Under the pieces are notes generated by a model. The model was not told the DNA's origin and made no database searches. It was given only the letters and a program-made list of their open reading frames with translations. Positions 10,126-19,186 of a stretch of 52,263 bases of DNA are shown piece by piece (position 1 is the stretch's first letter; each line of letters opens with the position of its first letter). Made by a program: the position numbers and the translations under genes. The stretch covers positions 1 to 52,263 of the forward strand of contig JALSMB010000032.1 of NCBI GenBank assembly GCA_026988025.1, written 5' to 3'. The DNA comes from Candidatus Altimarinota bacterium (GTDB lineage: Bacteria > Patescibacteriota > Gracilibacteria > BD1-5 > UBA6164).

Positions 10126-10190
10126 ATATAAGTATTATTTATAAATTATTACAATTTTAGTAATCTTTATTAAAAAGTAAATAAAAAAAT

Positions 10191-10218
10191 AAAATAATGA
10201 AATTAGTTTCATTATTTT
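10191..10218. terminator. Terminator of der
   Basis: Perfect 12-bp stem (10191-10202 with 10207-10218) and a TTAG loop, overlapping the stop of the minus-strand der gene. Between it and the sufS start (10126-10190) there is only AT-rich sequence holding the sufS promoter. Confidence 0.7.
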
Positions 10219-11588
10219 ACTTCATCTTTATGTTTACCTCTACCTTTATATTCAATAACAATTGGTGTTCCAAAAAAACCAAAATTATCTCTTATCTTAT
10301 TAGTAATATATCTTTTATATGAAAAATGAAAATGATGTGGGTTATTTACAGTAAGTGAAAACTTAGGAGGATTAACATCAACTTGTGCTCAATAGTAAAT
10401 CTTTGGAGAATGAGATTTTTTATTACCAGTTGGTGGATGCTTATATATAAGTTGTTCCATAAAGTTATTAAAAACTCATGTTTTAACTCTTTTAAACCTT
10501 TCTATTTTTATATTTCTAGCAGCTTCTAATATTTCATCAACTCTTTTTCTATCAGTTGCTGAGGTAAAAATCACAGAAACCCATGGTAAAAATTCTATTT
10601 TTGATTTAAGATATTCAATATATCTATTCATCATTTTTTCTTTATCAACTCCATCTTTATCTAATACTTTATCCCATTTATTTACAACTATAACTAATCA
10701 TTTATTTTCCTCTAAAGTTTTTTGTATAATAGATAAATCTTGATGAACTATTCAATCAAATCAATCAACAACAACTGCAATAACATCTGCTCTAAGAATA
10801 GCTCTATCTGTTCTCATCACTGACCAATCTTCTATATTTCTAATTCAAATTTTTGAAAGTCTTCTTACTCAAGCTGTATCAATTAATACAAAATCAGTTC
10901 AATCAAATTTAAATTTTGTATCAATTGAATCTCTAGTTGTTCCAGACATATCTTTAACCATTACTCTATCTTCTCAAGTAATTGCGTTAATTAAACTAGA
11001 TTTACCAACATTAGGTCTACCTACCATAGCAAGTTTTACGTAAGAATCATCTATTTCTTCATGTTCATAATTTAAACCTTTTTCAGATAAAAATTTAGCT
11101 ACAAATCTTTTAACTTCTTTTAATCAAGTATTATGTGAAACTGAAATAGGGAAAAATTCTAATGATTCACCAAAACCAGCTAATGAATATGCTTCATTTA
11201 TTTTATGTTCATTATCAGCTTTATTAGCAACAATAATAACATCCTTTATTTTATTAGTTCTAAGTATTTTTAAAACTTCTTCATCAAGATCAGTAGTTCT
11301 ATCAAATTCAATTATCCAAATTAAAAGATCACTATCAATAATAGATTTTTCTGTTCTCTCAGCTATATCAATAGCTATTTCATCAGTTTTATTAGACATA
11401 TCTAATCAACCAGAATCAGAAACTATATAAGTTAAACCATTTTCTTCATCATTGTATTCATACTCTGAAATATCTCTTGTCGTACCTTCTTCATCGGCTA
11501 CAATAGCTATTTTATGACCAGTATACATATTGAAAAAACTTGATTTCCCTACGTTTGGTCTACCTATAATCGTTACTTTTGCTAACAT
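10212..11588 (-). CDS. der: Ribosome-biogenesis GTPase Der (EngA)
   Basis: A 458-aa double GTPase for 50S subunit assembly. Domain 1 has GRPNVGKSS (about residues 9-17), a DEEGTTRD switch, the G3 region DSGG and NKAD. Domain 2 repeats [19 protein letters not shown] and NKWD. The C-terminal KH-like domain (about 350-458) includes [13 protein letters not shown]. Complete, standard length. Its glycines are mostly GGN, with few TGA codons, unlike neighbouring transporters. A standard-code search returns only fragments. Confidence 0.95.
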
Positions 11589-11671
11589 TCTTTTGATTTT
11601 ATTAGATAATATTTATTTTTATAACCTAGGAAGTATATTGATTTTTGTAAAAAAACAAGTTTAAAATACAT

Positions 11672-12589
11672 TTAAAACCTTCAACTTCTTCTTAACCCTA
11701 AGTAAAATAAAATCATAATAAATAAACTTGAAATAAGTAATAATATTACAAAATAAATATTATCAGAATAAGGTAGTTTTACATTCATTCAGTAAAAACT
11801 TGTAATCAGAGTAAGTGGTAACATAAAAGCAGAAAAAACTGTAAGTATTTTCATTACAAAATTTGTTTTTATATCTAGCATAGATTTAAAAGCATCTTCT
11901 ATACTCTCAATATATTCTTGTAAAACTAATATTTCATTCACTATTTGATCAAGCTTATCTTCCAAATCTTCAAAATAAACTTCCATTTCTCATTTATAAG
12001 TTTTATTAACTATAAATTCTAATTGTTTTAATACCATAACTTGTGGCTTAAACATATGCTTAAGTGTAATAATATTTCTTTTTTTTATCATTATATCTTT
12101 TACAAGATCACTACTATCATCTCAATCAAACACTTTTTCTTCTATCTTTCTAACATCAGAATTAATATTATTTCAAACTTTAAACATTTTTTCAAGCATT
12201 GCTTGAGTTATTTCATAAAGAATATATCCAGTTGTTACTTTTATATCCTTCTTTTTTGTTGTGATTTTTAATTCACTATAGTATTCAAATATTTTATTAA
12301 CATGTGTTCATGTAGAATTTCTAATCGTAATTAAAAAATCTTTTCATAAAAAAATATTAAACTCATTTAATTCATATATTTTCTTTTTTGAATTATATTT
12401 TGGAAAATGTGAAATTAAAAATGAATATTCTTCATAATTATCAAGCCTAGCTTTTTGGTTTCATTCTATACAAGCCTCTAAATCAAGCTCGTGAATGTCG
12501 TATTTTTCAAGAACTTTTTTTATATCATTTTCTTTTAATCAAACTGCATCTATCCATTTAATACCGTTTATTTTTAGCTCTCTAATCAT
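11672..12589 (-). CDS. corA: CorA-family Mg2+/Co2+ transporter
   Basis: A 305-aa CorA protein (PF01544): a large N-terminal cytoplasmic domain with long helices (about residues 1-240), then two TM helices joined by the signature GMN loop (YGMNVKLPYS), whose Gly is TGA. It forms a pentameric magnesium channel in the membrane. The short C-terminus is basic (LRRSGRF). Single gene: 83 nt of AT-rich sequence separate it from der, and a hairpin lies upstream at 12667. Confidence 0.93.
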
Positions 12590-12666
12590 CTATTTTAATA
12601 TTAGATAATAAATTTTATTTATTATAACTCTTATTACTTTTTTACAAAATTTAAAACAATGAAAAA

Positions 12667-12692
12667 CCACCATACTCCTTATAGTATGGTGG
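12667..12692. terminator. GC-richer hairpin between corA and the 73-aa gene
   Basis: CCACCATACT and AGTATGGTGG form a perfect 10-bp stem with a 6-nt loop. It follows the end of the minus-strand 73-aa gene. A small palindrome GTCAAATATTGAC (12702-12714) and a 9-bp inverted repeat GTTGCATAA/TTATGCAAC (12729-12737, 12756-12764) lie alongside. No long U-run, so a regulatory or processing role is possible too. Confidence 0.5.
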
Positions 12693-12739
12693 AATATAAC
12701 AGTCAAATATTGACCACAACTTTTAATCGTTGCATAAAT

Positions 12740-12961
12740 TTATTTAATAATAAACTTATGCAACAATTTATCCGTTATATTTTTATTTTTGTTTTGATAG
12801 TGAAAATCTGTTGCTTTTTCATTTTGTACAACTAAAAATTCTATTAAATCTTCTTCAAGATAACCACAACCTGTAGTATCAAAAGGATTAAATTCTAAAT
12901 TATATTCAAATTCCTTTAATTCTTCAATACTAATAACCTCAAAATAATTTTTATTTTGCAT
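12740..12961 (-). CDS. Small acidic hypothetical protein (73 aa)
   Basis: A 73-aa acidic protein with no TGA codon; both glycines (in TTGCGYLEE) are GGT. It has a clear Shine-Dalgarno GGGAG 8-9 nt before ATG, uncommon among the genes here, and a plausible promoter (TTGATT, 18 nt, TAAAAT). No domain recognised. The stop overlaps an inverted repeat. Canonical SD and lack of UGA-Gly suggest recent acquisition, or simply a short protein with few glycines. Confidence 0.6.
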   Translation of the reverse strand: MQNKNYFEVISIEELKEFEYNLEFNPFDTTGCGYLEEDLIEFLVVQNEKATDFHYQNKNKNITDKLLHKFIIK

Positions 12962-13174
12962 AATAATACTCCCTAGATTTTACCTAGTGGAGAAACCTAT
13001 AATCAATCCACTAAATAAATCTATTATTTTTTTGTTTTTTGTGTTAAATTATAAATAATTAACAACAACTAATTTATATTTATTTATTTTATAAAGTCAA
13101 CTATATATTTTTTGCATTACATATATATATATATGATAAAATAATATAAATAAATATTTAATAATAGTAAAAAC
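12962..13174. other. Divergent intergenic region with promoter-like elements
   Basis: 213 nt between the divergent 73-aa and 89-aa genes. It has an inverted repeat TAGTGG/CCACTA near 12984-13011, a near-palindrome around 13043-13064, and a short (AT)n tract near 13120. TTGCAT followed by ATGATAAAAT-type sequence before 13175 is a plausible promoter of the plus-strand gene. Confidence 0.4.
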
Positions 13175-13444
13175 ATGGAAACAAATACTATAAATACACC
13201 TTTTGATATAGATTCAATAAATAAAACTGCCGAAGATATTGCAATGAAACAAATAGAAATAGAAGCAGAAAAAATAAAATTACATGACTTATCTGAAGTA
13301 ATGAGAAAAATAAAAGAATCTACTAGCTTATATTTGGATATAGCTAATGCAGATTATACAGAAAAATGATATGACGCTCTAGTAGAAGAAAAACAAAGTC
13401 CATCTAACAATGCTGATTACACAGGTAAACAAAATGTAGCATAA
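13175..13444 (+). CDS. Small acidic hypothetical protein (89 aa)
   Basis: An 89-aa soluble, helical, acidic protein with an amphipathic stretch (about residues 20-55) and a polar C-terminus (SPSNNADYTGKQ). One TGA glycine (residue 65) joins it to a further 24 codons; the second Gly is GGT. It ends at TAA right before a strong terminator, a good sign of a real monocistronic gene. No family recognised. Confidence 0.65.
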
Positions 13445-13477
13445 AAAAAAGAAAACTCTACCAAGTTTTCTTTTTTT
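13444..13477. terminator. Bidirectional terminator between the 89-aa gene and aspS
   Basis: 14-bp stem AAAAAAAGAAAACT (13444-13457) with AGTTTTCTTTTTTT (13464-13477); serves both convergent genes and overlaps the aspS stop codon. Confidence 0.8.
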
Positions 13478-15284
13478 AATCTTCATCTTCTTTAACAACT
13501 TCTATATGAAGTTCATCTAATTGTTCATCATCTATGAATGCAGGAGCATTCATCATAAGATCTTGAGCTTTACCAGATTTAGGAAAAGCATAAACTTCTC
13601 TAATATTTGGTTCATCTTTTAATATCATTATAATTCTATCCATTCAAATAGCAAATCATCCATGTGGAGGTACACCATATTGAAATGCTTCATACATTGC
13701 CCCAAATTTTTCTTTTACTTCAGCTTCAGTTCTACCAACTTTTTCAAATGCTTTAACTAGTGCAGCAATATCATGATTTCTGATTGAACCTGATAACACT
13801 TCAAACCCATTACAAGCTAAATCATATTGAACTGATTCAACTTCTAATAGATTATCTTTTTCAAATGCTTTAATTCAACCTTTTGGCATTGAAAATGGAT
13901 TATGTCCAAAATCAATTTTACCAGTAATTTCATTTAATTCAAACATAGGAAAATCATTTACCCAACAAAATGCTAAAGTATTTTTATCAATAAATTTACC
14001 ATCTTGTAATTTGTTAATAATCTCAGATAAATGTATTCTAAATTTACCCATATATCATTGAACAATTTCCTTTTCACCTGCTCAGAAAAATACAGCATCA
14101 CCTACTTCTAATTCTGTGACTTTTATAATTTCAGCTAAATCATCTTCTGAGAAGAATTTATTAAGAGGTCATTTTAAACCATCTTCTTGCATTTGAAAAT
14201 AACCTAAACCATGTGCTCAATGTTGTTTAACAAATTTTTCAAAATTTTTCATTTGAGATTTTGAAAAAATCTCATCTCATTTAGTAACTTTAATAGCTTT
14301 AATTCTATTATTAATTTTATCAGCAGCAATTCATGCAAATATTTCATTTGTAGATTTAGCAAATATATCTATAACATCTACTAATTGCATATCATATCTT
14401 AAATCAGGTTTATCAGTACCATATTTTTCCATAGATTCAGCATAAGTCATACTATAGAATTTATTATCCATAATAGTCTTTTCTGAAATAGCTTTTACCG
14501 TATCAAAGAAATATTCTTCAACTACTGCAAAAATATCTTCTTGCTCAACAAAACTCATTTCACAATCAATTTGATAAAATTCACAAGCATGTCTATCAGC
14601 TCTAGGATCTTCATCTCTAAAACAAGGAGCAATTTGAAAATATTTATCAATTCAACCAACCATTAATAATTGTTTATATTGTTGAGGAGCTTGAGGTAAA
14701 GCATAAAATTTACCAGGATGTAATCTAGAAGGTATTACAAAATCTCTAGCTCATTCAGGTGAACTAGCAGTAAAAATAGGAGTTTGTACATCTAAAAAAT
14801 CTTTTTGTAAAAACCAATTTTTTGTATGAGCAACAAATTTTGATCTAAATTTAACATTATCTAATGCTTTTTCTCTTCTTAAATCAATATATCTATGAGT
14901 ATATCTAACTTCTTCATTAGCAAGCTCTCCATGTCCATCAAGTTCAAATGGTGGAGTTTTTGATTTAGATAAAAGTTCCACATTATCATCTATAATAACT
15001 TCAATTTCTCAAGTAGACATATTTGGATTAGCTTGTCCTTCAGGTCTAGCTCTAACTGTACCAGTAGCCTTAATAACATATTCACTTCTAAATGTATCAG
15101 CTAAACTATGGGCTTCTTTATTAACCTCAGGATCAAAAACAACTTGTGTTAAACCATATCTATCTCTTAAATCAATAAACACAATACCACCATGATCTCT
15201 TCTATTACTAACCCATGCTGACAAAGTAACTTTCTCTCAAATGTTTTTTGCAGTCAATTCACTACATTTGTGTGTTCTTAACAT
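13476..15284 (-). CDS. aspS: Aspartyl-tRNA synthetase
   Basis: A 602-aa bacterial-type class II synthetase that charges tRNA-Asp (and possibly tRNA-Asn). The N-terminal OB-fold anticodon domain carries [18 protein letters not shown]; motif 1/2 regions include [11 protein letters not shown] and the catalytic Arg loop RDEDPRADR; the GAD insertion is present; motif 3 is GGFAIGMDRI near the C-terminus. Full length. It keeps many GGN glycines beside TGA ones. Monocistronic, with its own terminator. Confidence 0.95.
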
Positions 15285-15457
15285 TTTCTAATATAATTAA
15301 ATTTAAAATTCCAGCATATTATATGAAAAAATAGCGAAAATCAAATATTTTATACATACTTATATTAATAAAAAAAGGTAACTAATATTTTGACATAAAA
15401 AAATATATATAGTAAAATTAAAACATAAACTTATTTTTATTAATTAGAAAACAATAA
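15285..15457. other. Divergent promoter region aspS / ppk2
   Basis: 173 nt of AT-rich sequence between divergent starts. TTGACA at 15390-15395 with TATAGTAAAAT about 17 nt on is a good sigma70-type promoter for the plus-strand PPK2 gene. Nothing else seen. Confidence 0.45.
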
Positions 15458-16612
15458 ATGGCAACTTTATCATATCAAATATTTAACAAACATAGCAAAT
15501 TATCAAATAAAAATATTAAAGAATTTATAAAAGAATTAAATACACTTTTTAATAAATTTAAAGTAGATAAAGATATTGATAATCTAAATATATTAAAAAA
15601 TAAATTATTATTTTTAATAGAAGAAAATAAATCAAATATTAATAAAAAAGAAGTTAAAATAATAAAAAATCTTATAGATGATTTTGATGATTTTCTTGAA
15701 CAAACTCATAAAAATAAAGAAAAGAAAAAACTTATCAATGTAGTGTCAGAAGTTGAAAAAAATTACAAAAAATGTGATATCATAGAGAATAATAAAAGAA
15801 AAAAATATGCAAAATTTTGCGTAAAAAAGAAAAAAATAAAATACGAAAAAGAATTAATAACTTTACAAGTAGAGTTATTAAAACTACAAAATCATATAAA
15901 AGAATCAGGACAAAAAGTGCTAATTATTTTTGAATGAAGAGATGCAGCATGAAAATGAGGTACAATAAAAAGATTTACTGAATATTTAAATCCAAGATGA
16001 GCTAGAGTAGTTGCTCTTGAAAAACCCAGTGATATTGAAAAAACTCAATGGTACTTTCAAAGATATATTAATCATCTACCTGCAGGATGAGAAATGACTA
16101 TGTTTGATAGATCATGGTATAATAGAGCTTGAGTAGAACCTGTAATGTGATTTGTTTCTGAAGAAAAATATAAACAATTTTTAAATGATGTACCAAAATT
16201 TGAAAAAATGTTAGTAGATTCTTGAGTAAAAGTAATAAAATTTTATTTTTCTGTTAATAAAGAAGAACAAAATAAAAGATTTGAAGCTAGAAAATATAAT
16301 CCATTAAAACAATATAAATTATCACCTATTGATAAATTTTCTCAACAATTATGGAAAAAATATACTTTAGCTGAATATCATAATTTTTCTAATACTCACT
16401 CTAAACATGCACCATGGATAATTATAAATAGTGATGATAAGAAAAAAGCTAGAATAAATGCAATAAAATATGTATTAAATCAATTTGATTATCCTGAAAA
16501 AATGAATAAAGAAGGTTTAAAACTAGATAAAAAAATAGTGTCAGATTGAGAAGAAAAAACAAAAACATTAAAAAAAGAAATAAATCTAGAAAAAGATGAT
16601 TTATTTGAATAA
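15458..16612 (+). CDS. ppk2: Polyphosphate kinase 2 with N-terminal extension
   Basis: A 384-aa protein. Residues about 125-345 are a PPK2 domain (PF03976): Walker A EGRDAAGKGG (glycines as TGA), RFTEYLNPRGARVVAL, the lid and the Walker B FDRSWYNRAGVEPVMGF. PPK2 enzymes move phosphate between polyphosphate and nucleotides, here probably regenerating ATP or GTP, useful to a cell that depends on a host. The first about 125 residues, Lys/Asn/Asp-rich and helical, are absent from typical PPK2 (about 230-300 aa). Residue 384 is followed by TAA and a terminator. Confidence 0.9.
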
Positions 16613-16646
16613 AAAAACAAAATTGTTAATACAATTTTGTTTTTTT
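16611..16646. terminator. Bidirectional terminator between ppk2 and lexA
   Basis: Perfect 16-bp stem (16611-16626 with 16631-16646) and TAAT loop, flanked by A and T runs; serves convergent ppk2 and lexA. Confidence 0.82.
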
Positions 16647-16649
16647 TAT

Positions 16650-17279
16650 TTAAAAATTAAAGACATCAACAATTTTTCAATTAATCATTAGATTATCTTC
16701 TTCAGATAAAATAATAGGTTTATGATAATCATCTTTTGATTCAGGTAATAAATATATATTATCTCAATCTTTTTTTATCTTTTTTAAAGTTGCAGCTCAG
16801 TTAACAACAAATAAAAATGCATCACTTGAGTTGGTTGAAACATCATCTTTTTTTATAAGAACATAGCTTCAATTATCTATATTTTTTCATTTTATATTAT
16901 AATTATTCATAGAAGTTCATTCTACTTTTAATATAAAATAATTTTGCTCATCTCAACTAATAATTTTTTTAGAAATTGGTAAAACTCAATAACTAGATTC
17001 AGTAGCATCTACAAGTGGAGTACCTGCATTTGCATAACCTAAAATAGGTATATTCATAGTTGTTTGAAACCCAATAATATTACCTAAACTAATAGACCTA
17101 TACCCTCTTCATCTAGACAAAAATCATTTTTTTTCTAGAGCCTCTAAATATTGCACAACTCATCTTTTTGATTTTTGATTCAATAATAAAGTAAGTTCTT
17201 CAATAGTAGGAGATTTAGCATTTTCACCTATAAACGTAGTAATAACATCTAATACATTTTGTTGTTTTTCCGTAAGCAT
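16650..17279 (-). CDS. lexA: LexA-type SOS repressor
   Basis: A 209-aa LexA/S24 protein. The N-terminal winged helix begins MLTEKQQNVLDVI and contains SPTIEELTLLLNQKSKRG. The self-cleavage site is the Ala-Gly in YANAGTP; the catalytic dyad is Ser in VEGTSMNNYNI and Lys in VNGAATLKKI. ATG at 17279 is preferred to the in-frame ATG at 17351, because family members start at MLTEKQ and because a TATAAT box and an operator-like palindrome lie between the two. It represses DNA-damage genes and probably itself. Confidence 0.88.
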
Positions 17280-17289
17280 ATCTAAAGGT

Positions 17290-17318
17290 ATTATATAATA
17301 ATATATACTGAGTATATA
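17290..17318 (-). promoter_or_regulatory. lexA promoter and 17-bp palindromic operator
   Basis: On the minus strand a TATAAT box (17295-17290) lies 10 nt before the lexA ATG, giving a leaderless or nearly leaderless transcript. Overlapping the -35 region is the perfect palindrome TATATACT-G-AGTATATA (17302-17318), a good candidate for LexA autorepression. Confidence 0.6.
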
Positions 17319-17378
17319 CCAAGTTCTAATTAAGTCAAATAAAAAACTCATATTTATATAAATATGAGTTTCAATGAA

Positions 17379-18191
17379 TTATTTCAAAAGTGATTCAACA
17401 GTATTTTCTAAATCTGTTACTGTATTACCTAATCTTTCATTAATAATATCTTTAAGAGCATTATAAGTAGCAATCTTAGAATTTACTTTTTCTTCTGATA
17501 GTCTAGTGTTATTTTCAGTTTTTACAATTAATCTATCAATAATAGGTAATAATTTTCCTAATTTATCATTACCAATTTTTTCTAATCTTGATTTTACTTT
17601 TTCATTATTTGAAATAGCAGTTCTAAATTTAACTCTTAATTCTTGTCTTTTTTCTTTAAATTTTTCTCTCATTTCTTTAACTCTTTTTGAAACATTTTCT
17701 CTTTTTTCTTTCATATTATCTTTCATTTCATCTCTTTTATCTTTCATTTCATCTCTTTTCATCTTTCATGCATCTTTTAATTTACCTTTATATTCAGTAA
17801 ATAATTCATTTCTTTCCTTTAAAAATTCTTTTCTGTTTTCAGTAGTTTTTTCTAATTCTTTATATTTATTTTTTAATTCTTTATATTTAGAAACAAATTC
17901 TTTTTGAGTATCTTTAATTGATGTAGCTTCAGAATCATCCATGTTTTCTTCTTCTGATGTAACTTCAGAATCATCCATGTTTTCTTCTTCTGATGTAGCT
18001 TCAGAATCATCCATGTTTTCTTCTTCTGATGTAGCTTCAGAATCATCCATGTTTTCTTCTTCTGATATAGCTTCAGTGCTAGTAGAGTAAGTAGTAGTGT
18101 CAGTAGAATCGGTAGTAGTTATCTCAAGTGCTGAAGCAGATGATAGACTTAATAATATAGCAACTGTAAAAAACGATAATAAATTTCTCAT
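17379..18191 (-). CDS. Secreted acidic-repeat / coiled-coil protein
   Basis: A 270-aa exported protein with a signal peptide (hydrophobic core, cleavage after ASA about residue 21), a Thr/Ser-rich segment, four tandem 12-residue acidic repeats (SEEENMDDSEAT) and then a highly charged Lys/Glu/Arg coiled coil (about residues 95-240). One internal TGA (Gly 142) joins what the standard code shows as two ORFs. It is preceded by the double ATGAATT box at 18239-18256. Probably a periplasmic or surface stalk protein; no catalytic motif. Confidence 0.82.
17924..18068. repeat. 36-bp coding tandem repeat, four copies
   Basis: Four nearly identical 36-bp units encoding the 12-residue acidic repeat. Copies differ by single bases (for example Ala/Val in SEAT/SEVT), which fits slippage or unequal recombination. 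Copy number is likely variable between strains. Confidence 0.85.
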
Positions 18192-18238
18192 AATTTTTAA
18201 TATAATAATATAAAAGTATTAATAATATACTTATAAAA

Positions 18239-18256
18239 ATGAATTAAATATGAATT
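18239..18256. promoter_or_regulatory. Double ATGAATT box (11-bp period), copy 1
   Basis: ATGAATT at 18239-18245 and 18250-18256, an 11-bp direct repeat 48-65 nt upstream of the acidic-repeat protein gene. Same spacing and orientation as the boxes at 35902 and 41028; the form expected for an OmpR/PhoB-type response regulator. Confidence 0.6.
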
Positions 18257-18405
18257 AATTTTTATAAATAGTAATTATATAATATAGATAATATAAAATA
18301 TTTCAAATAACTTATATTGCTTCTTTAAATTAATAATTGATAATATAAATTTGAATTTTTTTATAAAAATATATAATCAAAATATTAATTACTAATTATA
18401 AAATT

Positions 18406-18702
18406 ATGTGAAAAGATTACTACGATACAACTGATTGGGATAATTGGGAATATGATCCTAATGATGATGGGACAACAACTGTTCAAAATGATGAAGAAGA
18501 AAATAAAATTATAGTAAAAGATGCTAATTGAGCTATTTTAAAAGAATGAGATACTGTAACAGCTATAAAAGATTTAAAAGTTAAATGAATGAAAGATATT
18601 AAAAGATGAGATAAATTTCCAAAAATTAGACTTACAGATGATGAATGACTTATAGAATCATGAAAAATGGTTTTAAAAACTGAATTTTTTAAAAAAATAT
18701 AG
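18406..18702 (+). CDS. PhnA/YjdM C-terminal domain protein
   Basis: A 98-aa protein whose second half (about residues 37-98: [26 protein letters not shown], then MKDIKRGDKFPKIRL) matches the small beta-barrel C-terminal domain of YjdM/PhnA (PF03831). The usual N-terminal zinc ribbon is replaced by an acidic Asp/Trp/Tyr-rich segment without cysteines. The family has no firm biochemical role despite the phosphonate name. The second codon is TGA, a clear sign of recoding. Monocistronic with a downstream terminator. Confidence 0.85.
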
Positions 18703-18723
18703 TTAAATTAATTATAATAAGTC

Positions 18724-18761
18724 AAAAAGGTAGAATGAATTAAAAATCATTCTACCTTTTT
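18724..18761. terminator. Terminator after the PhnA-like gene
   Basis: 15-bp perfect stem AAAAAGGTAGAATGA (18724-18738) with 18747-18761, ending in a T-run on the plus strand. Confidence 0.82.
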
Positions 18762-18870
18762 TTCTTTTAAAAATTAATTATAAATTATCTATCTTATCTT
18801 GTCAATAGATTATTTAGATATTTTAGCTTAAATATGCTAAAATTATATAAATATATTAGTTAAAACTACT

Positions 18871-19149
18871 ATGACTTTAAAAGAAGAAATAATAAACATT
18901 CTCCAAACAAAAAACAATGAAATATCCTTACAAATAATTGAAGTGATAGATATTTTTGATGAGCATGAATTATTAGAACTAAAGGCAATACTCTCACAGG
19001 TAGATTCAGAAAAATTAAAAGAAGCATTAATATATAAACATTCCCTCTTTGAAAAAACAATAGATAAAATAATAACATTACAAAAAGAATTTCATCAAAT
19101 AAAAAATGAATGTGATGAAAAAAGAAAAAACAAGAGACTTCACAATTAG
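18871..19149 (+). CDS. Helical 92-aa protein, apparently frameshifted at the 3' end
   Basis: A soluble, helical, Glu/Lys-rich 92-aa product; no family recognised. In frame it ends at TAG (19149) after RKNKRLHN. If the ribosome slips back one base on A AAA AAC (19125-19131), translation continues as QETSQLDNELDTLLDTI and stops at TAA 19182-19184, only 2 nt before the start of the giant gene. That extension has natural amphipathic composition, so the long form is probably functional. First gene of a three-gene set with the giant and 647-aa proteins. A homopolymer sequencing error is the alternative. Confidence 0.65.
   Translation: MTLKEEIINILQTKNNEISLQIIEVIDIFDEHELLELKAILSQVDSEKLKEALIYKHSLFEKTIDKIITLQKEFHQIKNECDEKRKNKRLHN
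19125..19131 (+). promoter_or_regulatory. Slippery heptamer A AAA AAC (-1 frameshift candidate)
   Basis: The heptamer is in the correct phase (A_AAA_AAC) in the 92-aa frame. A -1 shift leads to a stop adjoining the next gene. IS1 uses the same heptamer for programmed -1 frameshifting. No clear downstream pseudoknot was seen. Confidence 0.4.
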
Positions 19150-19186
19150 ATAATGAATTAGATACTTTATTAGATACAATATAAAA

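Noticed and set aside
13115..13135. (AT)n microsatellite as a functional element
   Set aside because: Short AT run expected in such DNA; only its position in a promoter region is noted.
17280..17351. Longer N-terminus for LexA from ATG 17351
   Set aside because: The extra 24 residues are not LexA-like, and the segment holds the promoter and palindrome.
17506..17907. Plus-strand hydrophobic 133-aa ORF
   Set aside because: Antisense shadow of the coiled-coil gene 17379-18191; its Leu/Phe/Ser-rich content is the complement of Lys/Glu codons.
17924..18068. CRISPR-like array
   Set aside because: Repeats are contiguous without unique spacers and are in frame inside a coding sequence.
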